A stretch of 64,000 bases of DNA, taken from NCBI GenBank assembly GCA_902606175.1, contig CACLEZ010000005.1, positions 1-64,000 of the forward strand. The letters run 5' to 3'. Made by a program: the position numbers and the translations under genes. Of this stretch, positions 19,522-28,121 are shown piece by piece. The notes beneath the pieces were generated by a model. The model did no database searches. It saw only the letters and a list, made by a program, of their open reading frames with translations, and was not told the DNA's origin. Within the stretch, counting starts at the first letter, position 1. Each line of letters begins with the position of its first letter. The DNA comes from an uncultured SAR86 cluster bacterium. Lineage in GTDB: Bacteria; Pseudomonadota; Gammaproteobacteria; Magnimaribacterales; Magnimaribacteraceae.

Positions 19522-20388
19522 CTAGTAAGGTCGATCTCCAATAATAGTAACTCTTTCAACTTTTCTAACATTTGGCCAATAATCAGAATTTGCATAATGC
19601 TGGCATGCTCGATTATCCCAAAAAGCTATTGAATTATCTTGCCAGGCAAACCGGCATTGGTATTCAGGCACGGAAGCGCGTGAATATAAGAAATTTAACA
19701 TCTGCTGAGATTCTTGAGGATCCCAGTCTTTAATGTATTGGGTAAAAGCAGCATTGACATAGATAACCTTCTTTTTTGTATCTGGATGAGTTCTTATAAC
19801 TGGATGCTCTGGCATGGGATATTGTTTATTAAAGGCTTCTATCTCCTCATCAGATTTACCTTCTTTAATGAGCCTATTTCTAAAATTTGCAAAATCATGT
19901 ACTGCTATGGCACCTTCGAGTTTCTCTTTAATTTCTTCACTAAGATTGTCATAAGCTGCGTACATATCTGCAAATAACGTATCTCCTCCATGTTCAGGTT
20001 TTTCTATCATTCTTAAAACTGAACCTAAAGAAGGTTCCATTCTCCAAGTAACATCTGAGTGCCATGTATTTTCTCTACCTCTACTCTTTTCATTGTGAGT
20101 GATAACCAATACCTCTGGAAAACTTTCTTTTTTTGGAGCAAAAGGATGAATTTCTAATTCGCCAAAGTTTTTTGAAAAGTTTATATGCTGTTCTGTAGAG
20201 ATATCCTGATCTCTAAAAAAAATAACTTTATAAACTAATAGTGCTTCGTAAATTAAGGCCTTTGTGTCTTCCGTCAAAGTCTCGGATAAATCGACGCCCA
20301 AAATCTCTCCTCCTATAGTTGGACTCAACCTATTAACTATGAAAGGTAAGTTTCTTTGTTCAAAAGTATCTGGATTAAAGTCATTCAT
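19522..20388 (-). CDS. TauD/TfdA-family Fe(II)/2-oxoglutarate dioxygenase
   Basis: The 288-residue enzyme has the facial triad His110 and Asp112 in NTWHSDVTW and His264 in WDNRACQHYA, and Arg275/Arg279 near the C-terminus for 2-oxoglutarate binding. TauD relatives oxidise taurine, alkylsulfates, aromatic ethers or other acids; no taurine transporter genes are adjacent, so the substrate is open. I start it at ATG 20388 because GGGAG lies 7 bases upstream. An in-frame ATG 30 bases earlier lies inside the HIT gene and lacks that site. It overlaps the HIT gene end by 8 bases, so the two are translationally linked. Confidence 0.92.
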   Translation of the reverse strand: MNDFNPDTFEQRNLPFIVNRLSPTIGGEILGVDLSETLTEDTKALIYEALLVYKVIFFRDQDISTEQHINFSKNFGELEIHPFAPKKESFPEVLVITHNEKSRGRENTWHSDVTWRMEPSLGSVLRMIEKPEHGGDTLFADMYAAYDNLSEEIKEKLEGAIAVHDFANFRNRLIKEGKSDEEIEAFNKQYPMPEHPVIRTHPDTKKKVIYVNAAFTQYIKDWDPQESQQMLNFLYSRASVPEYQCRFAWQDNSIAFWDNRACQHYANSDYWPNVRKVERVTIIGDRPY

Positions 20389-20812
20389 AATTTTCTCCCT
20401 GTTCATAATGATCAACAAGCTTTGTTATCTTGTCAATCTGAAGTTTAGACTCATCATCAGAATAAGGTAGCATATTCTGGAATGACCAAACCGGACCAGG
20501 CCATGCATCGTCATCTTTATAACGCACGATGATATGGGTATGTAGTTGAGGTACGAGGTTTCCTAAGCTAGCAATATTCATTTTATGAGCACCATAAATC
20601 TGAGACATATGTCTTGAAATATAATTGCACTCAGCCTGGTAAATATTTTGCTGCTTGAAATCCAGTTCATAAAGTTCACTTATTCCTGAGATTTTTGGAA
20701 CTAATATTGCCCATGGAAAATTTGAAACATTCATTAGTAAAACCCTTGATAAAGGAAGTTCTCCTATTAAAAATGTATCTTTTTTGAGCCTCTTATCTAA
20801 TTTAAAATCCAA
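20381..20812 (-). CDS. HIT-domain family protein with altered HIT motif
   Basis: The 143-residue protein matches the proteobacterial HIT-family group that carries NIASLGNLVPQLHTH and DDAWPGPVWSF. HIT proteins are nucleotide hydrolases or transferases using an HxHxH motif. Here the motif reads Gln89-Leu-His91-Thr-His93, so the first histidine is Gln, as is common in this subgroup, while His91 and the catalytic His93 are kept. It may hydrolyse adenylated compounds, which would fit the AMP-forming ligase gene six bases upstream; that link is an inference. Confidence 0.87.
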   Translation of the reverse strand: MDFKLDKRLKKDTFLIGELPLSRVLLMNVSNFPWAILVPKISGISELYELDFKQQNIYQAECNYISRHMSQIYGAHKMNIASLGNLVPQLHTHIIVRYKDDDAWPGPVWSFQNMLPYSDDESKLQIDKITKLVDHYEQGENYE

Positions 20813-20818
20813 AGCTAT

Positions 20819-22384
20819 CTATGAGACATTTCTTTCTTTGCCTTCCCAATAAGGTGCTCTTAAATCCTTTCTAAGGATTTTCCCAGAGGGATTCCTTGGC
20901 AATTCATTGATATGCTCTACAGTTTTAGGGCATTTATATCCGGCTATTTGTGTTCTGACGTAAGAAATTACCTCAGCTTCATCAAGCGGCTCTCCATCAG
21001 CCTGAACAATAAAAGCTTTAGTAGCTTCACCCCATTTATCATCAGGTATTCCAATAACTGCTGCATCTGCTATTTGCGGATGACTAAGCAGAGCATTTTC
21101 AACCTCAGCAGGATAAATATTTTCTCCTCCTGAAACAATCATATCTTTGACTCTATCATGTATATATAAAAAACCTTCATCGTCAAAATAACCAATATCA
21201 CCTGAATAAAACCAGCCATCTTTAATTGATTCTTCCGTAGCTTCCGGTCTATTCCAATAACCTTTCATATTATTGAGTGACTTAATAATCACTTCTCCAA
21301 CCTCTCCTGTAGGAACATCGTTATCATCTGAATCAACTACTCTCAAGCCAACATCTTTTCCAGCCTTACCACATGATCTTAGCTTACCTCTAGATACATC
21401 ATGATCTTCTGGGTAAAGAAAAGTAATGGCCCCGTTAGTCTCAGTTAAACCATAGACCTGCCAAAAATCGCACTGCATTAATTCCATAGCTTTTATTAAA
21501 GTATCATCAGTGATGGGCGATGCACCATAGATAACTGTTTTAAGAGAAGAAAAGTCAGTATGGGCAGCATCTGGGTGTTGGACTAAAAATAAAATCACAG
21601 CAGGAACAAAGAGTGCGTGTTGTATTTTTTCTTCTTCAATTAATTTAAGAATAAGCGTTGGGTCAACTTCGGGGATTATTATATTCTTTGCACCAGTTAC
21701 CATACCTGCGAGCCCCATATTTGTTCCCGCAACGTGGAATATAGGCATACATACGAGATTTATTTCCCCTTCATTCATCTCTCTGTACATAGAATCCTCA
21801 TTCATCAAGAAACAACTACTAAAGTTGTCATTAGTCAGCTGAACACCCTTTGGATGACCAGTTGTTCCAGAGGTATAAAGCTGAATCACATCATCATGAC
21901 CTTTGCTTTCTAACATGGGATCTTGATCTTGTTGAGAATCTCTCCATTCTGAGTAGTCTTCCCATTCTTCATGAGAACCGCCAACAGTAATAATTTTCTT
22001 GACGCTAGGTATATCATTTTTAATTTCTTCTATCAGGCCAAAAAATTCAGGACCTACGAGCAATACTTCGCTATTAGAGTCGTTTATTATGTAAGCAACT
22101 TCTGGTGGGGCCAGTCTCCAATTTATGCCAACGGTTACCGTATTGGACTTGATAGTGCCATATAAGAATTCAAAGAATAAATCAGAGTTTTTTCCTAAAA
22201 AAGCTACCCTGCTATCGGGCCTACAATCTAAGGCTATAAGTCCTTGGGCAACTTTATTGGCAAAAGAATCTAGCTCACTGTATGAGGTTTCTTTGTCTAA
22301 AAACTTATGTGCAATATCATCTCCCGATTCTGCAACTCTCCATCTAAATAAATCTGCTATGGTTTTTTCATATGGTATATCCAT
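20819..22384 (-). CDS. AMP-forming acyl-CoA synthetase (fatty-acyl/aryl-CoA ligase type)
   Basis: The 521-residue ANL enzyme has QLYTSGTTGHPKGVQLTNDN (A3), QVYGLTETNGAITFL (A5), GWFYSGDIGYFDDEGFLYI (A7), DRVKDMIVSGGENIYPAEVE (A8) and the catalytic lysine in RNPSGKILRKDLR (A10). It activates a carboxylic acid to a CoA thioester. The overall pattern is of the medium-chain/aryl group and the acid is unknown. GAGAGGAAA stands before the ATG. It lies 9 bases downstream of the AhpD-like gene and 6 bases upstream of the HIT gene, in the six-gene cluster. Confidence 0.92.
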   Translation of the reverse strand: MDIPYEKTIADLFRWRVAESGDDIAHKFLDKETSYSELDSFANKVAQGLIALDCRPDSRVAFLGKNSDLFFEFLYGTIKSNTVTVGINWRLAPPEVAYIINDSNSEVLLVGPEFFGLIEEIKNDIPSVKKIITVGGSHEEWEDYSEWRDSQQDQDPMLESKGHDDVIQLYTSGTTGHPKGVQLTNDNFSSCFLMNEDSMYREMNEGEINLVCMPIFHVAGTNMGLAGMVTGAKNIIIPEVDPTLILKLIEEEKIQHALFVPAVILFLVQHPDAAHTDFSSLKTVIYGASPITDDTLIKAMELMQCDFWQVYGLTETNGAITFLYPEDHDVSRGKLRSCGKAGKDVGLRVVDSDDNDVPTGEVGEVIIKSLNNMKGYWNRPEATEESIKDGWFYSGDIGYFDDEGFLYIHDRVKDMIVSGGENIYPAEVENALLSHPQIADAAVIGIPDDKWGEATKAFIVQADGEPLDEAEVISYVRTQIAGYKCPKTVEHINELPRNPSGKILRKDLRAPYWEGKERNVS

Positions 22385-22393
22385 TTTCCTCTC

Positions 22394-22981
22394 CTATATC
22401 CAACCCAAAGGTTTCAGCCTGTCATTAACAAAATTTTCTGGAACTTCTTCTAAAGCAGTACCTAAAGTATCATTCCATCGATTTAAAAAACCAAATAAAG
22501 AAATTACAGAAACGATATCTACTATTTCCTTTTTGGAATAATATTTGCTCAGATTATCAAAATGCTCTTGGTTACTATTATTAGGCACTTTCCCTGCTGC
22601 AAAGGCTAAATCAAGCACAGCTTTTTCTGAGTCGCTAAATTCTTCACTGCCCGAGTAGTTCAGGATATCAGCAATTTTCTTCTCTTCTATGCCAGCCCTT
22701 TCCGCACCATGTGAGGTATGTGCTTGACAGTATTTACAGCCGGCGGACAAGCTTGATGCCAAAGCAATTAATTGTTTGGTGCCCGCATCAAGGCCATCTG
22801 ATTGAAAAACAGCACCTGCTAAACCTGAAAATGCCTTCAGTAATTCAGGTCTTTCGGACATAGTTAAATGAGCGTTTGGTAAATATCCCATGAAAGACTC
22901 TACTAACTTAAAAAGTTCTTCAAATTCTATAAGACTCTTTCTGTCTGTATCGCCTATAAATGTTGTTTGTATTTTTTCCAT
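22394..22981 (-). CDS. Carboxymuconolactone decarboxylase / AhpD-like peroxidase-related protein
   Basis: The 195-residue all-helical protein has the AhpD-like redox motif Cys82-Lys-Tyr-Cys85 with His88 (GCKYCQAHTSHGAE). A second helical repeat contains FGFLNRWNDTLG, typical of the uncharacterised peroxidase-related group. Members use the CxxC pair for disulfide or peroxide chemistry; some related proteins without the pair are decarboxylases. It is the second gene of the cluster, 27 bases after the chorismate-mutase-fold gene. Confidence 0.9.
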   Translation of the reverse strand: MEKIQTTFIGDTDRKSLIEFEELFKLVESFMGYLPNAHLTMSERPELLKAFSGLAGAVFQSDGLDAGTKQLIALASSLSAGCKYCQAHTSHGAERAGIEEKKIADILNYSGSEEFSDSEKAVLDLAFAAGKVPNNSNQEHFDNLSKYYSKKEIVDIVSVISLFGFLNRWNDTLGTALEEVPENFVNDRLKPLGWI

Positions 22982-23008
22982 ATTTCTTCTGAGATCGTAA
23001 TCTTTACT

Positions 23009-23299
23009 TCAATTAGAATTCTCTATTAACTCTAGCTCTTTAAATTCATGTTCTATGGATAAGTCTATAAGCTTCCTCCATAGAGGTTCTGATATGGAGG
23101 AACTTAAACCACAAGATTCTCCAAAATTAGTTACTTTAGATATCACATCTTCGATTCTCTCTTTATCTATTATCAAGGTTTTGTCATTTTTAACTAAGGC
23201 AGCCATTTCTATACACTTTTGTCTTCTTGCAAGTAATAAAACGAGTTCTTTGTCGAGAAGATCTATTTCCTCCCTTACCTCTTTCATGGTGATGGTCAT
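23009..23299 (-). CDS. Stand-alone chorismate mutase type II-fold protein (mutase or isochorismate-pyruvate lyase-like)
   Basis: The 96-residue helical protein aligns with the AroQ fold. Arg9, Arg26 and Lys37 match E. coli mutase Arg11, Arg28 and Lys39, and Asp45 and Arg48 match Asp48 and Arg51. The position of catalytic Glu52 is Ile49, as in PchB-type isochorismate-pyruvate lyases where a hydrophobic residue follows the arginine. It could thus be a mutase for Phe/Tyr synthesis or a lyase making salicylate. It heads a six-gene minus-strand cluster containing no aromatic amino acid biosynthesis genes, which makes a special role possible. Confidence 0.82.
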   Translation of the reverse strand: MTITMKEVREEIDLLDKELVLLLARRQKCIEMAALVKNDKTLIIDKERIEDVISKVTNFGESCGLSSSISEPLWRKLIDLSIEHEFKELELIENSN

Positions 23300-23377
23300 A
23301 ATTTTTTTGTTTTTATTAATAATAGATTATATTACTTATTTATGAACCTAAAGAATATATGAATATTGACTTGATTT

Positions 23378-24550
23378 ATGAAAATAATTAAAGAATTAGA
23401 AGATTTACAACCAGAAATGCAAAATTGGAGAAGAGATATACATGCTCATCCAGAAATAGCATTTGAGGAACACAGAACTGCAAAAATCGTAGCAGACAAG
23501 TTAGAGAGTTTTGGTATAGAGGTTGAGACAGGAATAGCCGGTACAGGAGTTGTAGGCACTCTAAAAAAAGGTAAAGGCAATAGATCGATAGGTTTGAGAG
23601 CTGATCTAGATGCCCTTTTAATCCATGAAACAAATGATTTTGAACACAAGTCTCAAATACCTGGGAAAATGCATGCTTGCGGCCATGATGGACATACAAC
23701 TATGCTGCTAGGCGCTGCTAAATATTTAGCAGAAAAAGGTAATTTTGATGGAACTATAAATTTTATTTTTCAACCCGCTGAAGAGAATGAAGGGGGAGGA
23801 AAGGTTATGGTAGAAGATGGTCTTTTTGAGAAGTATCCTGTGGAAGCTGTGTTTGGTATGCATAATATCCCTGGTATGCCTATAGGTTCATTTGCAGTAA
23901 AGCCTGGACCCTTCATGGCATCCTTTGATATTTTTAACTTAAAAATTATTGGTAAAGGTGGTCATGCTGCAATGCCTCAAACAACAATCGATCCGATAAT
24001 AATTGGAACTAAAATTGTTGATGCTTATCAATCTATTGTCAGCAGGTATATAGATCCTCAGGAGCCAGTGGTTCTTAGTGTGACTCAATTCCATGGAGGA
24101 GATGCATATAATGTAATTCCAAATGAAATTGAAATTAAAGGTACTGTAAGATGTTTCTCAACAAAAGTTCAAGCTTCCATAGAAAAACAAATGGAAAATT
24201 TAACGTCTTCAATTTGCTCTGCTTACGGTGCCAGATATGAATTCGAATATCAACACAGGTATCCTCCAACAATAAATAGTGCTGAAGAAGTTGAAACCTC
24301 CTTAAAAGTGATGAATGAAATCTCTGATGAGAGCATGGTCAATACTTCGCCTTCTCCAAGTATGGGATCAGAAGATTTTGCCTTCATGCTTCAAGAGAAG
24401 CCAGGTAGCTATATTTGGATTGGAAATGGAGATGGAGAAGGATCTTGCATGCTCCATAATCCGGGTTATGACTTTAACGATGAAATATTGCCTATTGGAG
24501 CGACATACTGGGTAAATATGGCAGAAGAAATTCTATCTCCTATAAATTAA
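23378..24550 (+). CDS. M20D amidohydrolase (hippurate hydrolase / N-acyl amino acid amidohydrolase type)
   Basis: The 390-residue cytosolic metallopeptidase has WRRDIHAHPEIAFEE near residue 18, GLRADLDALLI, KMHACGHDGHTTMLLG (Cys and His metal ligands near 107-110), FQPAEENEGGGKVMVEDG, MHNIPGMP and a C-terminal PSMGSEDFAFML and MLHNPGYDFND. This is the complete M20D set. It hydrolyses N-acyl or N-aryl amino acids such as hippurate, or an indole-acetyl conjugate. It is divergent from the chorismate-mutase-fold gene and shares the palindromic TTAA stop with the DUF805 gene. Confidence 0.94.
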   Translation: MKIIKELEDLQPEMQNWRRDIHAHPEIAFEEHRTAKIVADKLESFGIEVETGIAGTGVVGTLKKGKGNRSIGLRADLDALLIHETNDFEHKSQIPGKMHACGHDGHTTMLLGAAKYLAEKGNFDGTINFIFQPAEENEGGGKVMVEDGLFEKYPVEAVFGMHNIPGMPIGSFAVKPGPFMASFDIFNLKIIGKGGHAAMPQTTIDPIIIGTKIVDAYQSIVSRYIDPQEPVVLSVTQFHGGDAYNVIPNEIEIKGTVRCFSTKVQASIEKQMENLTSSICSAYGARYEFEYQHRYPPTINSAEEVETSLKVMNEISDESMVNTSPSPSMGSEDFAFMLQEKPGSYIWIGNGDGEGSCMLHNPGYDFNDEILPIGATYWVNMAEEILSPIN

Positions 24551-24993
24551 TTTTCATCCTCCTTTGCTAAAGGGTTTTGACCATAGGCGTTGTTAGGCCC
24601 TCCAGCTTCACACATAAAATAAATATATGCAAAGAGAGTGAAAATTGACAAGAAACCTAAAGATTGTGGAAGAAAAATAGGTATTATTTGAAGAGCAAAA
24701 TACCACCAACCTGACTTTCCAATATCATGAAATCTCCTGATTGATAGAGATATCTGTGGGATAGCTGTTACCAAAATAGCATAACCAATTGAAGAGTTAA
24801 AAAAGACCTGAAAAAAATTTTCTTCATTGAGTGACGATAATTTATTTTCTAAATCACCAGCAGTGAAATTTAAAACCAGTAGACATAGCATTATAGAAAA
24901 TAGAAAGAACCACCAAAATTCAGACCGAGAAGATCTTCCATTAAAGTCAAGACATCTCAAGTAGCCTGAAATAACTGAATCGAAAAAGCTCAT
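24547..24993 (-). CDS. DUF805 membrane protein
   Basis: The 148-residue protein has the DUF805 signature: FNGRSSRSEFWWFFLF near residues 18-33 and SLSIRRFHDIGKSGWWYF near 85-102, with about four membrane helices. The family is widespread in the bacterial inner membrane and has no established role. The start ATG is 25 bases downstream of the tRNA-Glu CCA end on the same strand. Its 3' end overlaps the M20D gene by four bases (TTAA). Confidence 0.92.
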   Translation of the reverse strand: MSFFDSVISGYLRCLDFNGRSSRSEFWWFFLFSIMLCLLVLNFTAGDLENKLSSLNEENFFQVFFNSSIGYAILVTAIPQISLSIRRFHDIGKSGWWYFALQIIPIFLPQSLGFLSIFTLFAYIYFMCEAGGPNNAYGQNPLAKEDEN

Positions 24994-25017
24994 TTGATTA
25001 AATATAAATAAGAAGGT

Positions 25018-25092
25018 TGGTAGCCCGTAGGAGAATCGAACTCCTGTTGCCTGGATGAAAACCAGATGTCCTAACCACTAGACGAACGGGCC
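25018..25092 (-). tRNA. tRNA-Glu (TTC)
   Basis: The minus strand gives a 75-base cloverleaf with acceptor GGCCCGT/ACGGGCT (closing G-T pair), discriminator A and encoded CCA. The anticodon stem is CTGG/CCAG around TTTTCAT (anticodon TTC), and the T loop is GTTCGATTC. It lies between the ABC permease gene and the DUF805 gene. Confidence 0.97.
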
Positions 25093-25139
25093 GAAAGATC
25101 GCATTGTATGGAGGGTAAGCTTCAAGGTCAAATGTAATT

Positions 25140-26054
25140 TTATTCTACGGTGTAATCGTTATTTGTTGAGCGAGTATAAACAATCCCGACCACTAATAAT
25201 GCGCTAATAATTATTCCTATCCAAAACTCTGGTGTAGAAAATAGAAGAAAAATATCAGGTACATCTACCACCCTAACCTCTTCATATTTCTTAGGAAAAC
25301 TTTCAGATCTTGACCAAAATCCGATTCTTTCAATGATGAACTCAAAAATAGAGTTAGTTTTGAAAATGATACCCTCAAGAACTACAGTTGCAACAAGGGG
25401 CACTACTGCTCCTAAAACAGGTTTCCTGGAATAAGTTCCAGCAAACATAAGCCAAGTAAAAATAGGTAAGGTCCAAAGTGCTTGAGCCCAAAGACTGAAA
25501 ATTATTCTAAACCAATCAGTAATAAAGTAACTATTCCATAGGTAGCCAAAAGATACGATATCATTAGAGACGAAATAAATAGAAGCACTCATAACAGCTA
25601 CAAACTGCAGTAGGATTATATTTGGTAGTATCATTAAAGGTACTGCCAATATAACAAACAATAGTTTTGATATTACAGTTGTTAGGTCTGAAACTGGTAG
25701 AGATCTCCAAAATATTAAACTGCGGTCTTTACGCTCATCAGCAAAAGTTGAAAGATTATAAGCAAGAATACCAAAGCCAACAGTTATTAATACGGGAAGT
25801 GCTAATACCGTCAATCCAGCTCTAATAACTCTTGCTTTTGCTTCTGGAGAAGCCTGTAACATACCCTCTTGATAGTCTTCATCATAAATTTCTGTCGAAA
25901 AATTGAATTCTGCTGTTTGTATGTCAGTAATTCCAAAATAGACTGAAGCAATAACAAAACATAAAACAATTGTTACTATAAAAGGGGCATAAATAAAGGC
26001 TACCTTGTGTTCCTGAACCTCTCTTCTTAACATTGCGAAGAAAATAGTTGTCAT
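25140..26054 (-). CDS. ABC-2 type transporter permease
   Basis: The 304-residue protein has about six hydrophobic segments, including APFIVTIVLCFVIASVYFGI near 25 and VLALPVLITVGFGILAYN near 90. After the second segment comes the DERKDRSLIFWRSLPVSD loop, typical of ABC-2 permeases paired with GntR/YtrA-type operons. The periplasmic loop after the first helix is long and acidic. It overlaps the ATPase gene by four bases (ATGA). The substrate is unknown; relatives act in export, antibiotic response or envelope stress. Confidence 0.9.
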   Translation of the reverse strand: MTTIFFAMLRREVQEHKVAFIYAPFIVTIVLCFVIASVYFGITDIQTAEFNFSTEIYDEDYQEGMLQASPEAKARVIRAGLTVLALPVLITVGFGILAYNLSTFADERKDRSLIFWRSLPVSDLTTVISKLLFVILAVPLMILPNIILLQFVAVMSASIYFVSNDIVSFGYLWNSYFITDWFRIIFSLWAQALWTLPIFTWLMFAGTYSRKPVLGAVVPLVATVVLEGIIFKTNSIFEFIIERIGFWSRSESFPKKYEEVRVVDVPDIFLLFSTPEFWIGIIISALLVVGIVYTRSTNNDYTVE

Positions 26055-26923
26055 GAATCAGTTCCTCTTTTTGTTTTATCCATAATTGCCATGAATAAAT
26101 CGGCTATAAAAGGTGGCCTAACTTCGCCTAATTCAGATAGTTTTTCTTCATCTGTATCTTCAAATAGCAATACTTCTCGTCCAAGCTCAATTCTTTGATG
26201 GATGGGCTTTAAAGATCTCCCTTTTTCTATAGAGTCATTATTGGGACGTAACTCTAGGAACTTTTTATTAATTGACTCTATTGAATCGTACATAACCACT
26301 CGCCCTTGGTTCATAAATAATGCATCAGAGAGAACTCCTTCGATTTCTTCTACCTGATGTGTGCTTATAAGTATTGTTCTGTCTCCATCATAGTAGTCTT
26401 CAATTAGCTGAGAATAAAATTCTTTTCGATAAATAAGATCCAATCCAAGCGTAGGTTCATCTAAAACTAGTAATTTCGCATCAATTGCCATAACTATTGA
26501 TAAATGCAGCTGGACTACCAGACCACGAGACAGAATTTTTATTTTAGAGCTTCTTTTAATGTCTGTTTTAGACAGAATTGATAAGCATTTTTTTATATCA
26601 AATTTTGGATGCACTCCATCAACATATTGTAAAACCTGGTCAACTGTCATCCATTTCGGGAGTACAGCTACATCTGTAATTGAGCATACTTCTTTGAGAA
26701 GTTGATGACGATCTCTTCTTGGATCCATGCCAAGTACTTCTAGATTTCCTTCAGTCTTTATAAGTCCGAGTATAGATTGTAAGAAAGTTGATTTGCCAGC
26801 TCCGTTTGGTCCAATTAGACCTAATATTTGTCCAGATAAAACCTCGATATCAATGCCGTCTAAAGCATAGCTTGCGTCATAGTTCTTTTTTATCGATTCG
26901 GCTTTAATAATAATTTCACTCAT
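26051..26923 (-). CDS. ABC transporter ATP-binding protein
   Basis: The 290-residue ATPase has Walker A LIGPNGAGKSTFL near 37-49, Walker B AKLLVLDEPTLGLD, and an H-loop in ILISTHQVEE. The usual LSGGQ signature is degenerate, reading ILSRGLVVQLHLS, as often seen in this export subfamily. A C-terminal extension of about 60 residues follows. It works with the overlapping permease; the operon order is regulator, ATPase, permease. Confidence 0.94.
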   Translation of the reverse strand: MSEIIIKAESIKKNYDASYALDGIDIEVLSGQILGLIGPNGAGKSTFLQSILGLIKTEGNLEVLGMDPRRDRHQLLKEVCSITDVAVLPKWMTVDQVLQYVDGVHPKFDIKKCLSILSKTDIKRSSKIKILSRGLVVQLHLSIVMAIDAKLLVLDEPTLGLDLIYRKEFYSQLIEDYYDGDRTILISTHQVEEIEGVLSDALFMNQGRVVMYDSIESINKKFLELRPNNDSIEKGRSLKPIHQRIELGREVLLFEDTDEEKLSELGEVRPPFIADLFMAIMDKTKRGTDS

Positions 26924-26924
26924 C

Positions 26925-27269
26925 TTAATTCTGGTTAATAAGTTTGTTAAGATCTATACCCAAGCTTGATGCCTTTTTTAATGTATTTGGCCATTCGTTT
27001 TCTAAGAATTTCGATTTCTCTAGTTTTAGTAACTCTTTTTTGGCATCTTCAGTTATAAACATGCCCAACCCTCTTCTTTTTTCGACAATATGAAGATCAA
27101 CAAGTTCTTGGTAAGCTTTTGATACAGTAAGCGGGTTCACCCCTCCTTCAACTGCCATTTGTCGAACTGAAGGTATGGGATCACCTGATTCTAGAACACC
27201 ATCGATGATTAATGAGACAACATGGTCTCTAACTTGTTGGTATATTGGTTGATCGTTTGTCCACTGCAT
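26925..27269 (-). CDS. GntR-family regulator, YtrA subfamily
   Basis: The 114-residue protein is a winged helix of the GntR type (PIYQQVRDHVVSLIIDGVL, then SVRQMAVEGGVNPLTVSKAY and LGMFIT) with only a short C-terminal tail and no large effector domain, which defines the YtrA subfamily. Such proteins repress the ABC genes they precede. The next gene starts one base after its stop. The upstream sequence GTGTATTACGTTACTAATAC (27291-27310) holds the imperfect inverted repeat GTATTA/TAATAC, a possible own operator. Confidence 0.92.
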   Translation of the reverse strand: MQWTNDQPIYQQVRDHVVSLIIDGVLESGDPIPSVRQMAVEGGVNPLTVSKAYQELVDLHIVEKRRGLGMFITEDAKKELLKLEKSKFLENEWPNTLKKASSLGIDLNKLINQN

Positions 27270-27290
27270 GATGCAATTCTCTAAACAAGT

Positions 27291-27310
27291 GTATTACGTT
27301 ACTAATACAC
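27291..27310. promoter_or_regulatory. Possible GntR/YtrA operator upstream of the regulator gene
   Basis: GTATTA at 27293-27298 and TAATAC at 27303-27308 form a perfect inverted repeat with a 4-base spacer. It sits about 22 bases upstream of the regulator start, between that gene and trmJ. YtrA-type repressors bind short inverted repeats in their own promoters, so this is the best candidate. No other copy was looked for beyond this window. Confidence 0.4.
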
Positions 27311-27321
27311 ACACAAGAGCA

Positions 27322-28068
27322 TCACTTTAACTTCTTTTGAATTGTCGAAAATAATCCTCTAAAGATGTTTGCTTCCATTACATCAATTCTGCTTCTTTTA
27401 AAGAATCGTCTGACTCTAAGTAAGAGTTTTCTTGGATTATCAATGTCGTAAAATTCAACGTCTTGCATTAATTCGTCCATGTGCGCGATCAATCTTTCTG
27501 TTTGTTCATTATTTGCCAGTTCAACATCCCAATTATCTTGATTTTCCTGTTGACCTAATAAACAGAGTCGTACTTCATATGTCAAAATTTGAACTGCTTG
27601 TGAGAGATTTAAAGAAGAATACTCCGGATCAGAAGGAATATGTACATGCAGATTACAAAGACCTAGCTCTTCGTTGGTTAGACCTCTATCCTCTCTTCCA
27701 AATACTATGGCTATTTGATGATATGAAGCACTTTTTGCGACCTCTTCAGCTGATTCTTTTGGATTTAAGACGGGCCATGGTACCTTCCTATCTCGAGCGC
27801 TTGTTCCAATGACTAATTCACAATCAGCTACAGCATCTTTTAAGTTTTCAAAGACTTGAGCATTTTCTAAAATATCTTTAGCAGCTTTAGACCTATAAGT
27901 TGCTGCATCACTAGGAAACTCTTTAGGCGTTACTAAAGCAAGATTAAGTAAACCCATATTTTTCATGGCTCTAGCAGATGCACCAATATTTCCAGGATGA
28001 GATGTTCCTACTAAAACTACTTTTATTGAGTTGAATAAATCTTTTGAATTAACTTTATTCTCTTCCAT
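27322..28068 (-). CDS. trmJ: tRNA (cytidine/uridine-2'-O-)-methyltransferase TrmJ
   Basis: The 248-residue SPOUT methyltransferase has VLVGTSHPGNIGASARAMKN near 16-35 (motif 1), IAIVFGREDRGLTNEEL (motif 2) and HIPSDPEYSSLNLSQAVQ (motif 3, knot). It methylates the 2'-O of nucleotide 32 in several tRNAs using S-adenosylmethionine. The C-terminal extension after residue 170 is typical of TrmJ rather than TrmL. It is divergent from suhB with a 53-base gap, an arrangement also common in other gammaproteobacteria. Confidence 0.94.
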   Translation of the reverse strand: MEENKVNSKDLFNSIKVVLVGTSHPGNIGASARAMKNMGLLNLALVTPKEFPSDAATYRSKAAKDILENAQVFENLKDAVADCELVIGTSARDRKVPWPVLNPKESAEEVAKSASYHQIAIVFGREDRGLTNEELGLCNLHVHIPSDPEYSSLNLSQAVQILTYEVRLCLLGQQENQDNWDVELANNEQTERLIAHMDELMQDVEFYDIDNPRKLLLRVRRFFKRSRIDVMEANIFRGLFSTIQKKLK

Positions 28069-28121
28069 TTACATATTCTATCAGGGGATTAAGTTCAATA
28101 TGTTACGATGCGCATCTAATT

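Noticed and set aside
23055-23345. Plus-strand open frame of 96 codons opposite the chorismate-mutase-fold gene
   Set aside because: The minus-strand protein matches the AroQ fold residue by residue; the antisense frame matches nothing.
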